Below the pieces are notes generated by a model. The model saw only the letters and a list, made by a program, of their open reading frames with translations. It ran no database searches and was not told the origin of the DNA. From NCBI RefSeq assembly GCF_958298935.1, contig NC_084923.1, positions 7,318,501-7,382,500 of the forward strand: a DNA stretch of 64,000 nucleotides. The letters run 5' to 3'. The number at the start of each line of letters is the position of its first letter. Positions within the stretch are counted from its first letter, which is position 1. Of this stretch, positions 1 to 13,629 are shown one piece after another. The position numbers were made by a program, and so were the translations under genes. This stretch comes from Phragmites australis (taxonomy: Eukaryota > Streptophyta > Magnoliopsida > Poales > Poaceae).

Positions 1-3000
1 GGTATCTGGGTACATCTTCTCCATAGTGCTGGAGAACACCAGTAGCTCTTTCTGTAGTAGGTTGTAGAGGCATCACAGGAAATACTCGTTGACTAGGGCC
101 CGCCATATGTGTCCAGTTAACATTTGGTGCAGCTGGTCTTCCAGGCCCATCCCATGGAGCATGGCCCTGCAAATATGCTTGTGGGACCGCAAAAGGGTAT
201 AAAACAGGACCCAGGGGACGTGCATTCTGGCAGAATCGCCCATACTGTAAATTCCTCAAATGGCTAGCAAAATCACTGTTCAAGATGTCACACTTGTGTT
301 CATCGGATGGCTCAGCCATACTACTGCATGATGCTGTTGAGGTAGCATTGGTATCTGGTTGGTGAACATCATTAAGTGGACTAAAACTTTGACCTCTGAT
401 ATTGGCAGGAAGCTGATCAATTCCTTCAGTTCTCTCAAACTGGGGAACAGAACCATCACTATTCCCTTGAACAAATGGGAGCACAACAAAAGGAACTGGT
501 GGACCTGTTGGAACAAAAGTCAGTCCAGAGCTATCAGCTTGCCTCTGCTGAGGGGAACCAATAAGAAAAGGTGCAAACACTGGATTAGACATGCCGATCT
601 GTGATGGATCAAAATCATTTGGTACTTGACTAATTCTTGATTGCCTTGAAAAAGGGTCAGGCCCTGATAATATCTCAGAAGCTTCATTAATGATTGGTAC
701 TACTGCCCCATTTCTGGGGTCATCATCAACTTGAGTTGGGAGATGCCCCGTAGTATTTAACATCTGCCAGCCAGTCCTGCTATGTGTGGTTGTGGCAGGT
801 GCTGCAAAGGCAGGCATTTTCCCCCATTTGTCTCTTGATGATCTAGATGTATTTACAGTCATTTCATCCCATGAACTCGCATCCAGAGCTTTGCCACTAG
901 AAGAACTGGCATGAGAAGGAAGACTCACATATCCACTCCTCATAGAGCAGTCTACATCGACTTCTCTACTTGTTTGACTTCGAAACATGCTGGTATAGTT
1001 TTGATCATCTACACAACTATCCTCAACAGTAAGTTCCATCTGCCTTTCCAAGGTGGCACCAGGTACACCATTAGGCAAAGAGGAATGTTCCTTGCCATCA
1101 ATATCATAGATGTGAGGATCTCTTCCTTCAGGATCAAAGTGTCTAGAAAATCCAGCATCATGCTTTGCATCTGATGTAATAGGCTTCTCACTCTCATGGC
1201 CATCCTCAACGTTTGGTGCAAAAGTTGGATTGTCTATGTAATGGGTCACATGTGGTGGAACGAATCCGTGGAAGAACTGCATATCGGGCGACCATGGTGT
1301 CCCAATTAAGCTAGCTGGTGGAATCCCGGCCAAATGCTTTTGAGATAAAGCTGTTGGAGCCAGTAAATGGGAATGTGCTACAGGCAGATTAGAAGGTATT
1401 TGCATTGGCAATTGAACCTGTCCATTAAAACCATGCAACTTCGCTGATGCCATTAAATTAACCAGAACTTGTTCATCATAGTGCATCTCTGATGATTCAG
1501 AGACAGAAGGAAGTTCTTCATTTATCACAAAACCATTATCTTCACGATAGCTGCTTGTAACATTATTTGAGTCAGAAGCTGCTTTTGCACTAGGGTGAGA
1601 TGATCTGTTCATGGAAGACATTGATTCATCCTGTGAAGACTTAGCGCTGTGGTTACTAGACACTTCTGGAACCAAGACACTTCTTCTGCTACTGTAATCA
1701 ACCTTCAGAGATTTTTCCATATCAACCACTCTAGTCCGCCTACCACGAAACCCTTCAACAGAAGAGTCTGTCAGTTCAGGACTGGATTGGGTTCTTGCAA
1801 ATCTAGACCTGTTTTGCCCATTTCTGTCGTTGATAAAGAGAGCATTTGGCCCTCTCTTATCCCTTTCACCTTGCATCGATCCAGCAGAGTTGTTTCTTTC
1901 AAGCTGTTCAGAAACCTTGGCATTGCCCTGTGTTGCATTAACTTTTTGGTGCTGAGCATGTGAAACAGAAGGATTAACTGTTCTTGGCAGATTCTGATAG
2001 TGTAGGTCACTTGTGTGAAAAGGGTCAGAATCACTATGACCAACTTCAGTAAAATTATCCTGATTAGCACGAAGCTTAGGATTTTCAACCTTTTTCTTGA
2101 ATGTTGTTACAGTTCTGTCACTGTTTGACACTACAGCAGGAACAACCTTCAGAGGCCGCACATCAGCCAGACTTAGGGTAGGCACATCAGGACGACTGCC
2201 ACTCCCATGCCTTATCCATGTATTTGTGAAGAATTGATTTAATTCAGCAATTAAATCTTCTTTTGGACATTCAAGTAACTTTCCCAGCCTTTTGGCCCCA
2301 AATGCAAAAGCACTGCGTATTCTAAAAAAATTGCCTGCAAAAACAAAAATATATTAACTCAACAAGTGATGTGTTTTGTCGTTCTTGCAGAGATCAAACT
2401 TTTCATTGAACATAACCAAAATGGTGGTAATTGTCTAATCGATACACTTGAATATTCTTAATCACGGGATCTATCATTAGCATCAAATGGCCAATAAGAC
2501 AAAATATTGACAAGAGTAACATTTCAGAGTATACATCATAACAATTAACAAGAAAGAATTTATTCTATTAAGTTGCTAGTCAATCAAAGTAAGATAGATT
2601 GCTGCTCATAATCATTACATACCCTGGAAGTCAATATATGTAAGAATGAATAAAGGTTTGACAAGTACAATCATCGTAATACTGCTCAAGGAGGTTCTAT
2701 TACAGGTCACATTCTAAAATAGCACTGCAAAGTCCATGACTGAAGTATTAGTACAAAATGCTGATATATGGGATTCAAAAGAGCCATTACTGAGTACTAA
2801 CATAAACTGTAACAAGCCAAAAAGGTAATAGCGCCAAGGTGCTGTTTAAGGCATTTTTGGATCACTTATCAATTAGACAATATTTTTCTAGTGACATCTA
2901 CAAAGGAGGGGCGCATAGAGCTTCAAAGTGCTGGCTCACTTGGGTTTATATAGGCCAAATGATTTTCCCATGTTTGGGCTAAAAAGCTTGGATCGCATCA

Positions 3001-6000
3001 TTCAAATTTTGACACTCACTTCACGCAATAACATGCAATATGGGACTGGTGAAACGTATAACTTCAACATAAGGTTGGTATACATCTAGAATAGCTAGAT
3101 AGACCAGGATCAGCCACAAAACCTTGTAACTATAGCTACAGAATACCTGTTAGAGCGTAGGCAAAGATTGCCAGTTCCTATTGTCAGCATTAATTCTGAT
3201 TTGCAGATCACTTTATATAGATATACCAGTACAATGGTGACTACACCACGAGACAAGCTAGACCATGTTATATAGATAACAATTATGCTGAGTTTTTACC
3301 AAACAGAGTGTTCTGCTACCAGAAAAATGCTCACAAACTAGAACTTAAATTGATAGAAATTTCAGAAGAGATTCATAATTACGCTTAGAATCAAACAGCT
3401 ACTATGACAGAAAAAGAATGCTACCACAACATTTCTGAGAAAGGAAGAAAGGAAATCGCAATAACAACCAAACATTGAGATGGTAATTAATTACCATGTG
3501 CACAGTGCACGATATGGTTGTTTAGCATTACAAATATCATTAAATCAAACTTAAATATACCATCAATTGTATGGAAACGGGTAAAGTAAATGAACATCTA
3601 TTCTGTTGAATTCACCAATAAGATAATCTTAAAGCAGGATGATAGTTACCTTTACTGACACTTCTTCCAAGGTTATTGTTTGTACGTAAAGGATCAATTA
3701 CATTGAAGTGCTTTGAAACAAATGGTTGACCCTGGCTCTCCTGGGTGCGAGGCATGACTCCGTACGCAGAATTGCAAGTATCCAGGAAGGACTTGCTCAA
3801 CAACAATTTACCACTATCCATCCACGGGGGCTCCGCTGCATGACAATAAAACTAATTATCAAACAAACCATTCACGTAGCAATAATTGATCAAGCAAAAC
3901 AAAGTAATACATATTAGATTACCAGTCATATCAGGAAGTGAACTTATAGGAACTGGGCCCCACAAGCTCAAGCAAAATTTCTCCCAATCAAAGTTGCTGA
4001 AGAATTCTAAGAAACGATATAATACCTGTGCATGCACGAATAGCAAATAAGCACTGGCATCATATCAGGATATATATAAGACAGGAGAGAGTAAGTCACC
4101 TCAAGTGGTCCAGTAAAAGAATTATTGAATATATGAAATATGTACAAAACCAGGGTCTCCAATGCATAGGTAGATATAAGACCATGGTGAGCTCCAAGAA
4201 TACGACTCTCGTAGAAACACCATGCCTTTATCAATATGATACTCCGCTTGAATAAATGGTTATGGTTGATCAAGTTGTCAATCTATTAAAATGCAGAATC
4301 ATTAGAAGCAAGTATAGGCAGAAAAATCAAGCATCTTTGATCCAGGTACCTATATGCAATAAGCACAGTTATCAAATCAAAAATAACTTTTACGGTCTTA
4401 AGATACAAATGGTAAAGTTTCAAGCAACTTGTTTGCATATACACATTAAGCTGGATTTTGAAAAGAAGAACTCACCTCTTCAAGAAAACAAAGAGTACAT
4501 AATCCACCAACTTGATTAAATGAGATGTCAACAACAATGTTTTCCACAAGACACTTAATAATCTTGACCTGTGCATGATACATGAAACATATGAGAACGA
4601 CACAATAGGATGATGACCAACATGATATAAATACCAAATCATAGAACATGATACATTCCCAAAAGAAGAGAGGGAGGGGAGCACGGAAAAGACATCAAGT
4701 GCATTTTTATGTATTTAGAAGGATGCTAGAAGTATCTTCAAATACATTATCATCATAAATGTTAATAATAGATTAGCAGATCTAACAGTACTTTATTTTG
4801 CTTCATATTGTGCAAATAACTGTACTGAAGGAGCAGCAGACATATGATTAACTGAAGTTTAACTTTGAGATGTGTTATTTTCTATTCTGCCCCAATTCAT
4901 ATAGCACAAAGTACAACAAACAACTTCTGTTAATAACTTCAACACACATATAAAGTCATAAATGCAGGCACAATGCTAAATGAAACTCTACTGTAGGTAC
5001 ATAGTTAACCGAAGAGTAACTTATATGGAGAAACTATGGTGCCTATACAACAACAAAAAGAAAATAACATTACTCAAATTATCATAGGGAAAAAAGTACC
5101 TCTGCCTGAATATACTGAACTTCTTTTACACGAAATTCAACATTTTCACTCTTCTCTTCACGCTCCAATGCATCCCGGACAAGATTTGCCCAAATCTCCT
5201 TTAATTCTTCACTATTACTAAAAGCAGTGACATCAATGTCACCATCAGGTAAGTAGGTCTTGAGAGGGACTGACCCAAAGGTAAAAACCTGTAGAGAGAG
5301 GCAGAGCGACAGAGAGAGATCAATTCACTTGTGGAGCACATTTAATCAACAGAATAATTAAATACTGAACATAAGAGCAGGGAACTTCCAATATGCTAGC
5401 GCAAAAGTCCCCTTGACATGCACAAGAGAAATGAATTAGTCTATTTCAATCTTTCAAGAAACATGAAACATGGTAAAAGTGGTCTCACAATGCACCTGAC
5501 AGGCTACTACAAATGCTCATGCCATCGGGCAAGACAGCATTCCTAGGACATCCGCATATGGCTACTGATCTATGAATATCAAAGATGAATTACTAAAAAT
5601 CTTCCAACTAATACATGAAAGTTTTTTCATGTCGTATTATCAGCAGAGGTCAACTCTGCAGTTTGACAAACCTTCAGTAACATGTTATTGGATGTGTGCT
5701 ACATCCCATGTCACAGGAATGTGTATAAAGAGGAAAATACAGTTCAATAATGCACTGTCCAGGATCTCTGGTCATATTCTTTTCCCAATGCGTATATTAA
5801 GCTTTGCAAGTCATCCCCATTGTATGAGAAGTTATTGCTTCTAAACAAGTTGTCAAATGTCAGGTCCGGAAGCATGGACTTCAAGTGACCAGATTCCTCC
5901 TGTTCGTCTGTAACCATAAACCACCATTTCATATACGCTCTCTCTCCAGAATCAGCTTCGGTTTCCCAAACACGCATTTGAATAAAAAAATGTAAAGCAT

Positions 6001-6423
6001 CAGTTATGGCCTATTGCCCTCTTCGTCCCAGCAATCGTCAGTATACTCAGTTTTATAATAGCAGTCTCATTTAGCCATCCATACAGCAATCTCACCGCCA
6101 TATACAACAGCGCTCTACTTACTCCACACTTAGGAACGCATGCACACCAGACAGACACTAATCTCTGTTACTACCTGGCGCCTGACGGAGCAATCGGACG
6201 AGTTAGTAAGCCGGTATTATACCTGGCACGAGAGGCAGTTCATGATGAGCCGCTGCACATAGCGGTAGACGGCCTGCCTCCGCCCCTCGGAGTGCGCGTT
6301 GGGCTGGATGCGCACGATCAGCTCGGCCGTCCGGCCCTCCGCGACGGCCCAGCGCTCGGGGTCGAGCCGCCGCATCACCCCGGCCGACGCATTGGGCAGG
6401 AGCCCGTTGGGCACCATCCCCAT
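1..6423 (-). CDS. PAP/OAS1-type nucleotidyltransferase-like protein (3' end outside window)
   Basis: Exons on the minus strand are 6423-6223, 5288-5100, 4568-4476, 4282-4100, 4025-3923, 3835-3650 and 2334-1, the last running off the left edge. All splice sites are GT-AG and phases agree, giving at least 1,096 residues. The N-terminal third is a nucleotidyltransferase fold. GS at residues 72-73 is followed by a GDID carboxylate pair (Asp84 and Asp86). A substrate-binding region with AWCFYESRILGAHHGLIS lies near 180-200. These are hallmarks of the plant PAP/OAS1 substrate-binding superfamily, related to non-canonical poly(A) polymerases. The very long last exon is Ser/Asn/Pro-rich and looks disordered. 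The exact substrate is not known to me, so nucleotide transfer to RNA is a family inference. The ATG at 6423 starts the conserved sequence without a visible transit peptide. Confidence 0.9.
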
Positions 6424-6830
6424 GCGCGCGCCAACTAATGCCCCCTCCGCCTGGCGGAGTCAAAAGCCTAGTCCCCCGCCACCAACAGCAGCCGACCACA
6501 GAACACCCCAGCGGCAAACGGGCCACAGCGGCGAGGGGTGCCTCGGAGCACGAAGCAGCCGCCCTTGGCGCGAATCGAGCCGATCCGGTGGAGCCGCGGG
6601 AGGCGGGCGGGCGGAAACCCTAGCGCGAGCGATGGATCGGTGCGGCCGCGGTGCAGGGTTTGCTGCGGCGGCGGCGGTGAGGAGGGGAGGGAGGGGGAGT
6701 GGTCGGAGAGCAGAGAGAGGGGAGGAGACGTGCGGTGCGGGTCGGTGTTTGGTTTGGGCCCGTAGGGATGTGCGGGGGGAGAGGCCGCGCGTGCGACCTG
6801 ACCTCTAACGTCTCAAACACTTCGACGTGG
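6424..6830 (-). promoter_or_regulatory. GC-rich leader and promoter region of the nucleotidyltransferase gene
   Basis: This is a CpG- and GC-rich block directly upstream of the start codon at 6423, as is usual for the 5' ends of grass genes. Several open frames cross it on both strands, but they are compositional and match nothing I recognise. No clear TATA box was found, and the transcription start is unknown. Confidence 0.45.
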
Positions 6831-8608
6831 CGTGGCCGCGTGGACAGTGCTCGGGTTGGGGGTTCAGCCGTCCGGGGCTTTGGGCTCGAGCGGGAGCGGC
6901 CACCGTGCTGCGCGGTCCGGACTTACGAATCTCTCGTCTTGCTAGATGCGTGTGAACTGGGGGTTGGATTTTCAAAAGTTGCGATTGGTCGGTTGAATTC
7001 ATGTGAGTATTTTTTTTTTAAAGAAACACCAATACAACACATACACACTCACACGATATCTATAAAAATCAAAGATACAGATTTTAAAGATTAACGAAAC
7101 CATCATAGACGTTTCAGTATCGACAAATATATCATTTGCCACTTAAAAAATTTTACTTTAATAAAACACACAAGAAGCAAATATATGCTTTGGTCCCTCA
7201 TAATTAGAAGATACAATTAACTCCACTAATTACTCAAGCTAAATTTGGTTCTCAAATACAGGTGAGTATTTAATAGTACTACTTGTTAGAAAGTGTTGAA
7301 GTATGTGTTGAAGTATGAGCCATACTTGTTATAAACTGGAATTTGAAGTGCAGATCTAAATCCTAATTTCTAATTGAGTGTATCAGGTCATCGAGATTTA
7401 GCCATAAGTTAGGTAACGGGTAGATTGAAACACAATTATGATTCGAAATGTTGAAGAAGTCAATAATCATTAAATGAGTAATTGAAATATGCCAAATAAA
7501 AATAATATGATAACATGATGGATATGGTGAAAATATTTGCAAGTCGATATCGCATAGCTTATAGGTGGGTTCATAAATTAACCATATATTCCTGAGAGGT
7601 GGGTCCGTCACCGAGAAGTCTTATTATTCCATTATCTCCCGATCTAGTCTGTTATATTTTTTTTTTTTTTGCCACCTCTTCCTCTAAATTCACTAGTAGC
7701 AAAATTGACATCTAGTTCGACCACGCCACTGAGCAGATGGTTGTCGGATTGCGACATCATCCTTGTTGTCTATTCTGCCAGTCTAGAGTGTATAGTTGTA
7801 GACTTAAAAAACCTGATCAAAATTTGCAATGGACCAGTGTTAGGGTTATACCAAATTTTGGTTTAATTTATGGTGTTTGATCAGTGACTAAGCTAAAATT
7901 GGACAGTGTCAAGTTATTGGATTGGAAAATCGTGTTTGGACAGTGACCATGCCTTAATTTATCAAAACTATGAGTATAACAAGTGGGACCCATATGTTAA
8001 TATTTTAATTGTCATTAAAATATAGTCAAATTGGGTCTTGAATTGTTAATTTAATGATAAGGAACACAATAGTGCAAACAGTATGTAAATCGGATATACG
8101 AATTAGGAGATACAATTGTTTGAACCTTGCATATAGGAGAATCTAAACAATTAATGCAACCAACCGGATGCTGCTACATCAGCACATACACAGCGAGTCA
8201 CCAAACCAATATCGGGGTCCACCGATTTGCTCGCGGGTGGAAGCCAAAGTTTGGGACACCGCTAATAAGCGCGTGCGAATCTTTTGATAGCCTATCGCTC
8301 TCCTTTAAAAAAAAAAAATTCTCCTGTATCTTATTATTTTTGAAAAATTTTGTATGAGAAAAGTTTTGTAAAAAAATACATAGAAAGTTTAACTAAAAAA
8401 GTTTTGAGGAAAAAATAATCAGAAAAGTTTGCTTAGGAGTTTTGAGAAAAAAGTTTTCGGGAAAAAATTACATAGCCCTGTGCTACAGTGGTAGTTTTGA
8501 GGAAAAGTTTTCGTAATGTGTGGCCCTGCTACAGTAGCTAGCGTTTTGGCTGCGTGTGGTCACGTGTGGAAAAGTTTTTTCGTAAAGTTTGGCTTGGATT
8601 TGTACTAA
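6831..8608. other. AT-rich intergenic DNA, no gene seen
   Basis: After the GC-rich leader the composition turns AT-rich, with several homopolymer runs such as the T tract near 7655. No open frame here carries a recognisable domain. It probably holds old, unrecognisable repeat fragments. Confidence 0.5.
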
Positions 8609-8780
8609 GTGACTGTTTGTTTCAGCTAAAAATTATAAAAAAATATTTTATAAGTGTGGATGGCAAAATACTAAATTGTAAAAATTAAATTATAAAAATT
8701 AGATTGCATAATCTATCTGTTTGTTTCAACTTATAAATTATGATTATAGTTCATATCTATAAGCTGAAATAAAAGAGACC
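8609..8780. mobile_element. Tourist-like MITE (172 bp)
   Basis: An AT-rich, non-coding element with imperfect terminal inverted repeats. The left end reads GTGACTGTTTGTTTCAGCT and the right end, reversed, reads GGTCTCTTTTATTTCAGCT. It is flanked by TAA on both sides (8606-8608 and 8781-8783), the PIF/Harbinger target duplication. It has no coding capacity. Confidence 0.6.
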
Positions 8781-8783
8781 TAA

Positions 8784-9967
8784 AACTGCTAAAAAAAATT
8801 AGGTCATGCTAAATTTTGACTTGCAACCAAGTGAGGACCAAAATACACCCTAGTTTGTATAATTCTAATTAATGCATCATGACCGCAATAGTCCAATTCA
8901 GCCAAGCACCTCATATGCACCCCTTTTCAATGTCCCATCAAGCTATCACTATCATTTCTTGACGTACAACCATCATGATTTATTATTTATGTAGCATCAT
9001 AACTTTGGCAGGTTGACCTAGACATCACTCATGATTAGAGATGACAATAGATATAATACCTACAAGTAGAACTCGCGAGTTAATTTCTAAATTCACGCCC
9101 GCACTTATTACCTACCATATATTAGAATTAGCACCCGCGCTTGTCATCCACAGGCACACTCGTATGCCCGCCGATATAGTAAACTTCATTATATATATCA
9201 AACTTGACTACCTGTATCATTACCCGATTCAAACAGGAGATTCAGATGCAATAAGAGGGGCGGAGGCAGTCGCCTATAATTGCGAGACTTGCTCAGGGAT
9301 ACTACTAGTAGGGGTTGCTATCACAACGACGAGATCTACATCAAGGGTGGACGGGGCATTAGGGGCGTCAGGAGAGGATAGAGCCTGATCGCGCGGACGA
9401 AAGATCTAGACGGTCAGGGTGTGATGGCTGGATCTAGTCAGATGGGGCACAATCGAGGGTGCAATCGAGTGTGGCAACTATCTTTGGGCAGACGGAGGCG
9501 AAGGCGAACGTGGAGCCTAAGACTCAGGTATGGCCATGTGGACGTTTGAGCGAGTGGTGGCTAGGTAGTTGGTATGGAATGAAATGAGAAACCCGAAGGA
9601 GAGTCCGCTAGTTCATATATTAAAAATGAATTGGAACCACATGCCAGATGTGTGAAACAGTTACACAGACAAAACGGATGTAACTAAGACTTTCATATCT
9701 ATCTTTATACATATTAGGTTTAACTTTAAAACCGTATTCAGACCCATATGTAAGGATTGCATTTAAGTCTGTGGTCGTTAAAGTTTTTACCAACGAACAT
9801 GTGGATAAAATATGATTGTTGGCATTCCTACTCATGATTGCCATTTTTCTTATTTATCTCTCGACGCATTAATTGGATGGGTGTCATTTTTCTCTATTAT
9901 CTCTCTCCACACATGTGGACGAGAAAGAAAACCAGTGGTTCAGTACACACCGCCACAGCTGGACAGC
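8784..9967. other. Intergenic region with a possible degenerate hAT end
   Basis: At about 9036 the sequence TAGAGATGACAATAGATA resembles the left terminus of grass hAT elements (TAGAGATGG or CAGAGATGG type). Alternating CGCG and CCCGC blocks follow, as in subterminal hAT repeats. No matching right end was found before the next gene, so this is at best a remnant. The rest shows nothing recognisable. Confidence 0.3.
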
Positions 9968-10403
9968 ATGCTGCGGTGGCGCGCCGGCGCCAGTACCATC
10001 GCTCCCGCCCCGTCTGCGCCCCGGCGAGCAGCGCGCAGCCGCTGGCGCCACCGCCTCCGGCCGCGCAGCGCGAAGGAGCCCGCGACGAACGAGGACCGAG
10101 CCGGACGCAGCGTGCTCAACAGGAGCGTCCTGCTGCGGTCCGGCGTCGCGCTCTTCGCCCTCGGCTTCGTCGATGCCGGGTGAGCTGCAACGAACACGTA
10201 GCGAAACCGGCTGTTTGAATTGCCTGCTCCGGCCTTCACGTGCGGTAGCTGGTGCTGCTTGCAGGTACAGCGGAGACTGGTCTCGCATCGGCGCCATCTC
10301 CAAGGACGCCGAGGAGCTGCTCAAGCTGGGCGCCTACGTCGTCGTGCCGCTCTCTCTGGCCCTCGTGTTTTCGTTATCCGAAGACAGCAACAATCGATCT
10401 TAG
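9968..10403 (+). CDS. Small predicted plastid membrane protein, unknown function
   Basis: Two exons, 9968-10179 and 10265-10403, are joined across a short GT-AG intron (CCGG then GTGAGC; TTGCAG acceptor) and encode 116 residues ending in TAG. The first 45 or so residues are rich in Arg, Ala, Ser and Pro with few acidic residues, like a chloroplast transit peptide. Two hydrophobic stretches follow, at about 50-68 and 91-109. Between them is the segment GYSGDWSRIGAISKDAEELL, which reads across the splice junction and looks like a real conserved domain. I think it belongs to a small plant family of unknown function but cannot name it safely. The downstream 10404-10560 sequence looks like its 3' UTR. 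Confidence 0.7.
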
Positions 10404-11700
10404 GGTTTGAGAAGATCGAGCTTCATTTCGTCTAGCATCTAACTCAGGCCTCGTGTTGCAGACTCGTATTGGATTGGTTCTCGCGCTATGTGCCATTAAG
10501 CTCTAGTCTTTACCGCTGTACTGGAATGAAATCAGAATGTGTTTCTACGATTTCATCGTTTTTCTTCTGAAGAGAAAACATGCAAGTTGAAGAAAACAAG
10601 CGGCGTTTTGCAATTGCGTTGGAGGGATCCAAGAGAAGCAGTTTTCTGAAGATAAAACATATCGGTGCTTCAGTGAATCGCTCTCCGCATTTGGTCGGGC
10701 TCATGCCCAGGTGAGTTCACAGTTGGGACAGACAGTGGCCTAAGTCTCAGGCAAGGCCACAACTGAGCTCTAAATGTGGCTGTCCGATCTTGCGTATGAT
10801 CCAAACAACTCGGACTTGTAGTTGCCATCATGGCCGCTCCTGCTTCGCATCACGAGGCCGCAGCACCTTTACATTCTACGGGTGATAATTTCTGAATTGA
10901 TAGCCTATCTAACTTGGGATCAGCTGACCCGTAGAGCGTTTGCCGTTGCTCTCGTTTCTCTGTCTCGCCCTCTTGCTGTTCACAAACCGCTAGTCAGTGC
11001 AGATATCTCGTTTCTGGTCGCTGCCACAAGGGTCACTGATAGGCAGGGATGTGATGGCTAACCCAATGGGCACGCAGCTAACCACTCGAGTTCATAACAA
11101 AATTGCCACCATAAGTAACTAAGAAAGTAGCTAAGAAAATAAACTAGCAATTAGGTAGAATAACATTTTTAGTTTAAAAGAGTGGCTTTTGGGTGTAAGC
11201 TTGATGCGTGTTTAATATAACTGGGCTTCTAGCCCCTTCTGCAAAAAGGCCGGATTTTGGGTAAAAGAAAAAAATGCATCATACTGACAACCCATCGGTG
11301 ACATCAACACTCAGCGGCAGATCCATCGGGAGGAAGAGAAAGAGAAGAGTAGAGTAGGAAGAAGAAGAAGAAAAGAGAAGAAGGAGGAAGAAATAGAGAG
11401 AGCGCTTCTGCTTTTTGGCTCTAAATCCGCCACATTCAGCCTTTTATCGTGTCATGAGTACATGTCTCAACTAACAAGACTATAAAAATACATACATTAC
11501 CACAGAAGCCTTTGTAAAACCCATAATGACATTTTTCCAATGGCAAATTGGCAATGATATGAACACACGATGTGATTTCAGTATGTCAGCTGCCAGTTTT
11601 TTTTTCCAGGACGAAAGAAAGATTGATCGGTCCATAACGACAGCTGCTTCATCCGAGCCGTCTAAAGCAGGGAGCTAGCGGCCCAGATCTTACCACCGCT
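10404..11700. other. 3' UTR and intergenic region with a purine tract
   Basis: The first 150 bases probably form the 3' UTR of the small membrane protein gene. A GA-rich purine tract lies at about 11329-11402, made of GAAGAA and GAGAG runs. No coding exon with splice support was found. Confidence 0.4.
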
Positions 11701-11709
11701 CCGTGGGGC

Positions 11710-11968
11710 AGGGCTGCTTGTACATAGACAAGAACGCACTGCTGCGGGGGCCGTGCTCTTCTTCCCCTTCCGCGCTTCAGGCTTCAAGGCCTTCACCCCT
11801 CCTCTCGTTTCCTCTCCGCCTTTGGACTTCGGCGGTCCGACCCCTCGACGCGGCGGGCGGTGGCCGTCGCGGGGATGACCACCTGCCAGGGGACTGGGCG
11901 CAATCTCCCGCTCCCCCTCCCCCTCCTCCTCCGCCTGCCCTATTAGAGAGAGTTCCGGACTCTCGTTG
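11710..11968 (+). other. Likely non-coding leader exon of the RING-finger gene
   Basis: A GC- and pyrimidine-rich block ends at the donor-like sequence TCTCGTTG followed by GTAAGC (intron from 11969). The first in-frame ATG of the downstream protein is 2.1 kb away, just after a CAG acceptor at 14079. A long leader intron is therefore likely. The transcription start is not defined. An EST or RNA-seq junction would settle it. Confidence 0.45.
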
Positions 11969-13629
11969 GTAAGCTCGCCACCTCCAGCATCCCCTAACCC
12001 TCGAGTAATCTGCCTGATTCGGGTTCGATTCATGCACGCGCGTTCGTGCTGGTTGGGGTTTTCATGGCTTGGATTTGTTTCGTACAAAAAGGTTAGATAT
12101 ATCCCATGACCTCAACATCCACCTTGCACCAGGAGAAAGGCTGAAGATTTGCATCCTAGATAATCTAGTTGTCATTGAGAGCGGCTCTATGAAGCCACAA
12201 AGCGGGTTCCTCCTTGTGTTGCACAGGAAAGGGAAGGGCGTGAGGAAGCATTGGTTAGGTTAGGGTTGGTTCATGTTCTGGTAGGAGTGGTAACAGTGGA
12301 GCTGGTGGTCATCTATCAGGTGATCACATATATTTTGCTGCAGGTGATGGAAGTTTGGAAGCAACCAGTAGACACAATAATGTTGTGATGTATATGTAGC
12401 AATCCTATGGGGATTGCTGTGATCGAATATGTTACGGATCCTTTCCAAATGCACTTGGAGTCCCGTTTATATCATTGATCGCGTTAAAACTTTCAAGAGG
12501 ATAGAACATATGCATAATCCCACTTGTCTAAGCAGGTCTGATGCTGAGTTTTTGGTTGGGGAAAATGGTTTAGGTTCATTAAACTGTTGGCATGCTCATT
12601 CTCTTTGTGGAAGCTATCCCTAGGTGAACTTGTTGAAGGAGGCATAAGCTTGGCTAATCACGAGCTCTCTCAATTAGGCTCTGGGTACTGTATAATGGTG
12701 AACATTTCATATGTTGCAAATGTCCACCTTTTAAGTCAGTTGAATGAGAAATCATATCCTATTTTCAGAATTATATATGTGTTGTGATGCATTAAGAAAA
12801 CCCAATTTTGGTGCTCTTGCATTTCTATATCATATAGGGTTCAAGTAGGGCTTGCCCAGGTTCGAATCCTCCCTTCTTGAGAGTATGTTGTGGGGATGTC
12901 TCTCCCCCGGTCTTGTTTCTTTTATATCATGTATGGATCAAGTAGATTCACAATCCTGCATTTTGTTCTTTGACATTTCAAAGAATAGTGTTGTGGGTTT
13001 TTCAATTGCAGCCTGAAGCACAATATTGGTCATATCTCGTCCTCTGTAGTCCTGTAGGTTCTCTTTGCTCCTTCCAGTTTTACTTGTATGTATCCAATAT
13101 GTTCATACAACTTACAGTTAATAATTGGTAAGTTCATGTGGTCTCACAAAATTGGATGGTGTATCTCCCTTGTTCTCTAAATACGATCTTCGTGTTGTCG
13201 ATCAGTTTCTTCTAGTTTACATGTTACAGAATTATAATCAACTGCTGTTGACTGTCAACCCAAATTCTCATGTAGGACTAGAATCTGATTTTCCATCATC
13301 ATAAGTGTCTTTCTAAAAGTAAAGGAATTACCAGAAGAAACTTTGTTTATTATATTGCTGGGTAATGAATTCTTGCTTGTTGGGTTCCTTGCCTTCTTTA
13401 TAAAAAGGAAAGCTCCCAGCCGTTGCCGAGTTGTTTTACAATTCATATGCCACTTGAACAATCATCAATGCATTGTGATACCGTATTGCTGGTTCTGTGT
13501 ATGAACTCAGGCAATTTTATGCTCATGCCGGATTTTTTTTAACTTGTTATCAAGAACCAGACATGGCTGATTGAGTCATTGTGATTCATTCACAATATAT
13601 CCACGTGACGATATGCTTATTCTTTTCTA

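Noticed and set aside
6299..6808. 169-codon plus frame opposite the nucleotidyltransferase first exon
   Set aside because: It is antisense to a conserved exon, low-complexity and has no domain.
9884..10324. 146-codon minus frame opposite the small membrane protein gene
   Set aside because: The plus strand has a spliced frame with matching phases and hydrophobic segments. The minus frame is a GC-rich shadow.
12860..12890. tRNA-like T arm (GGTTCGAATCCTCCC)
   Set aside because: No D arm, anticodon stem or acceptor stem could be paired around it. It may be a SINE scrap or chance.
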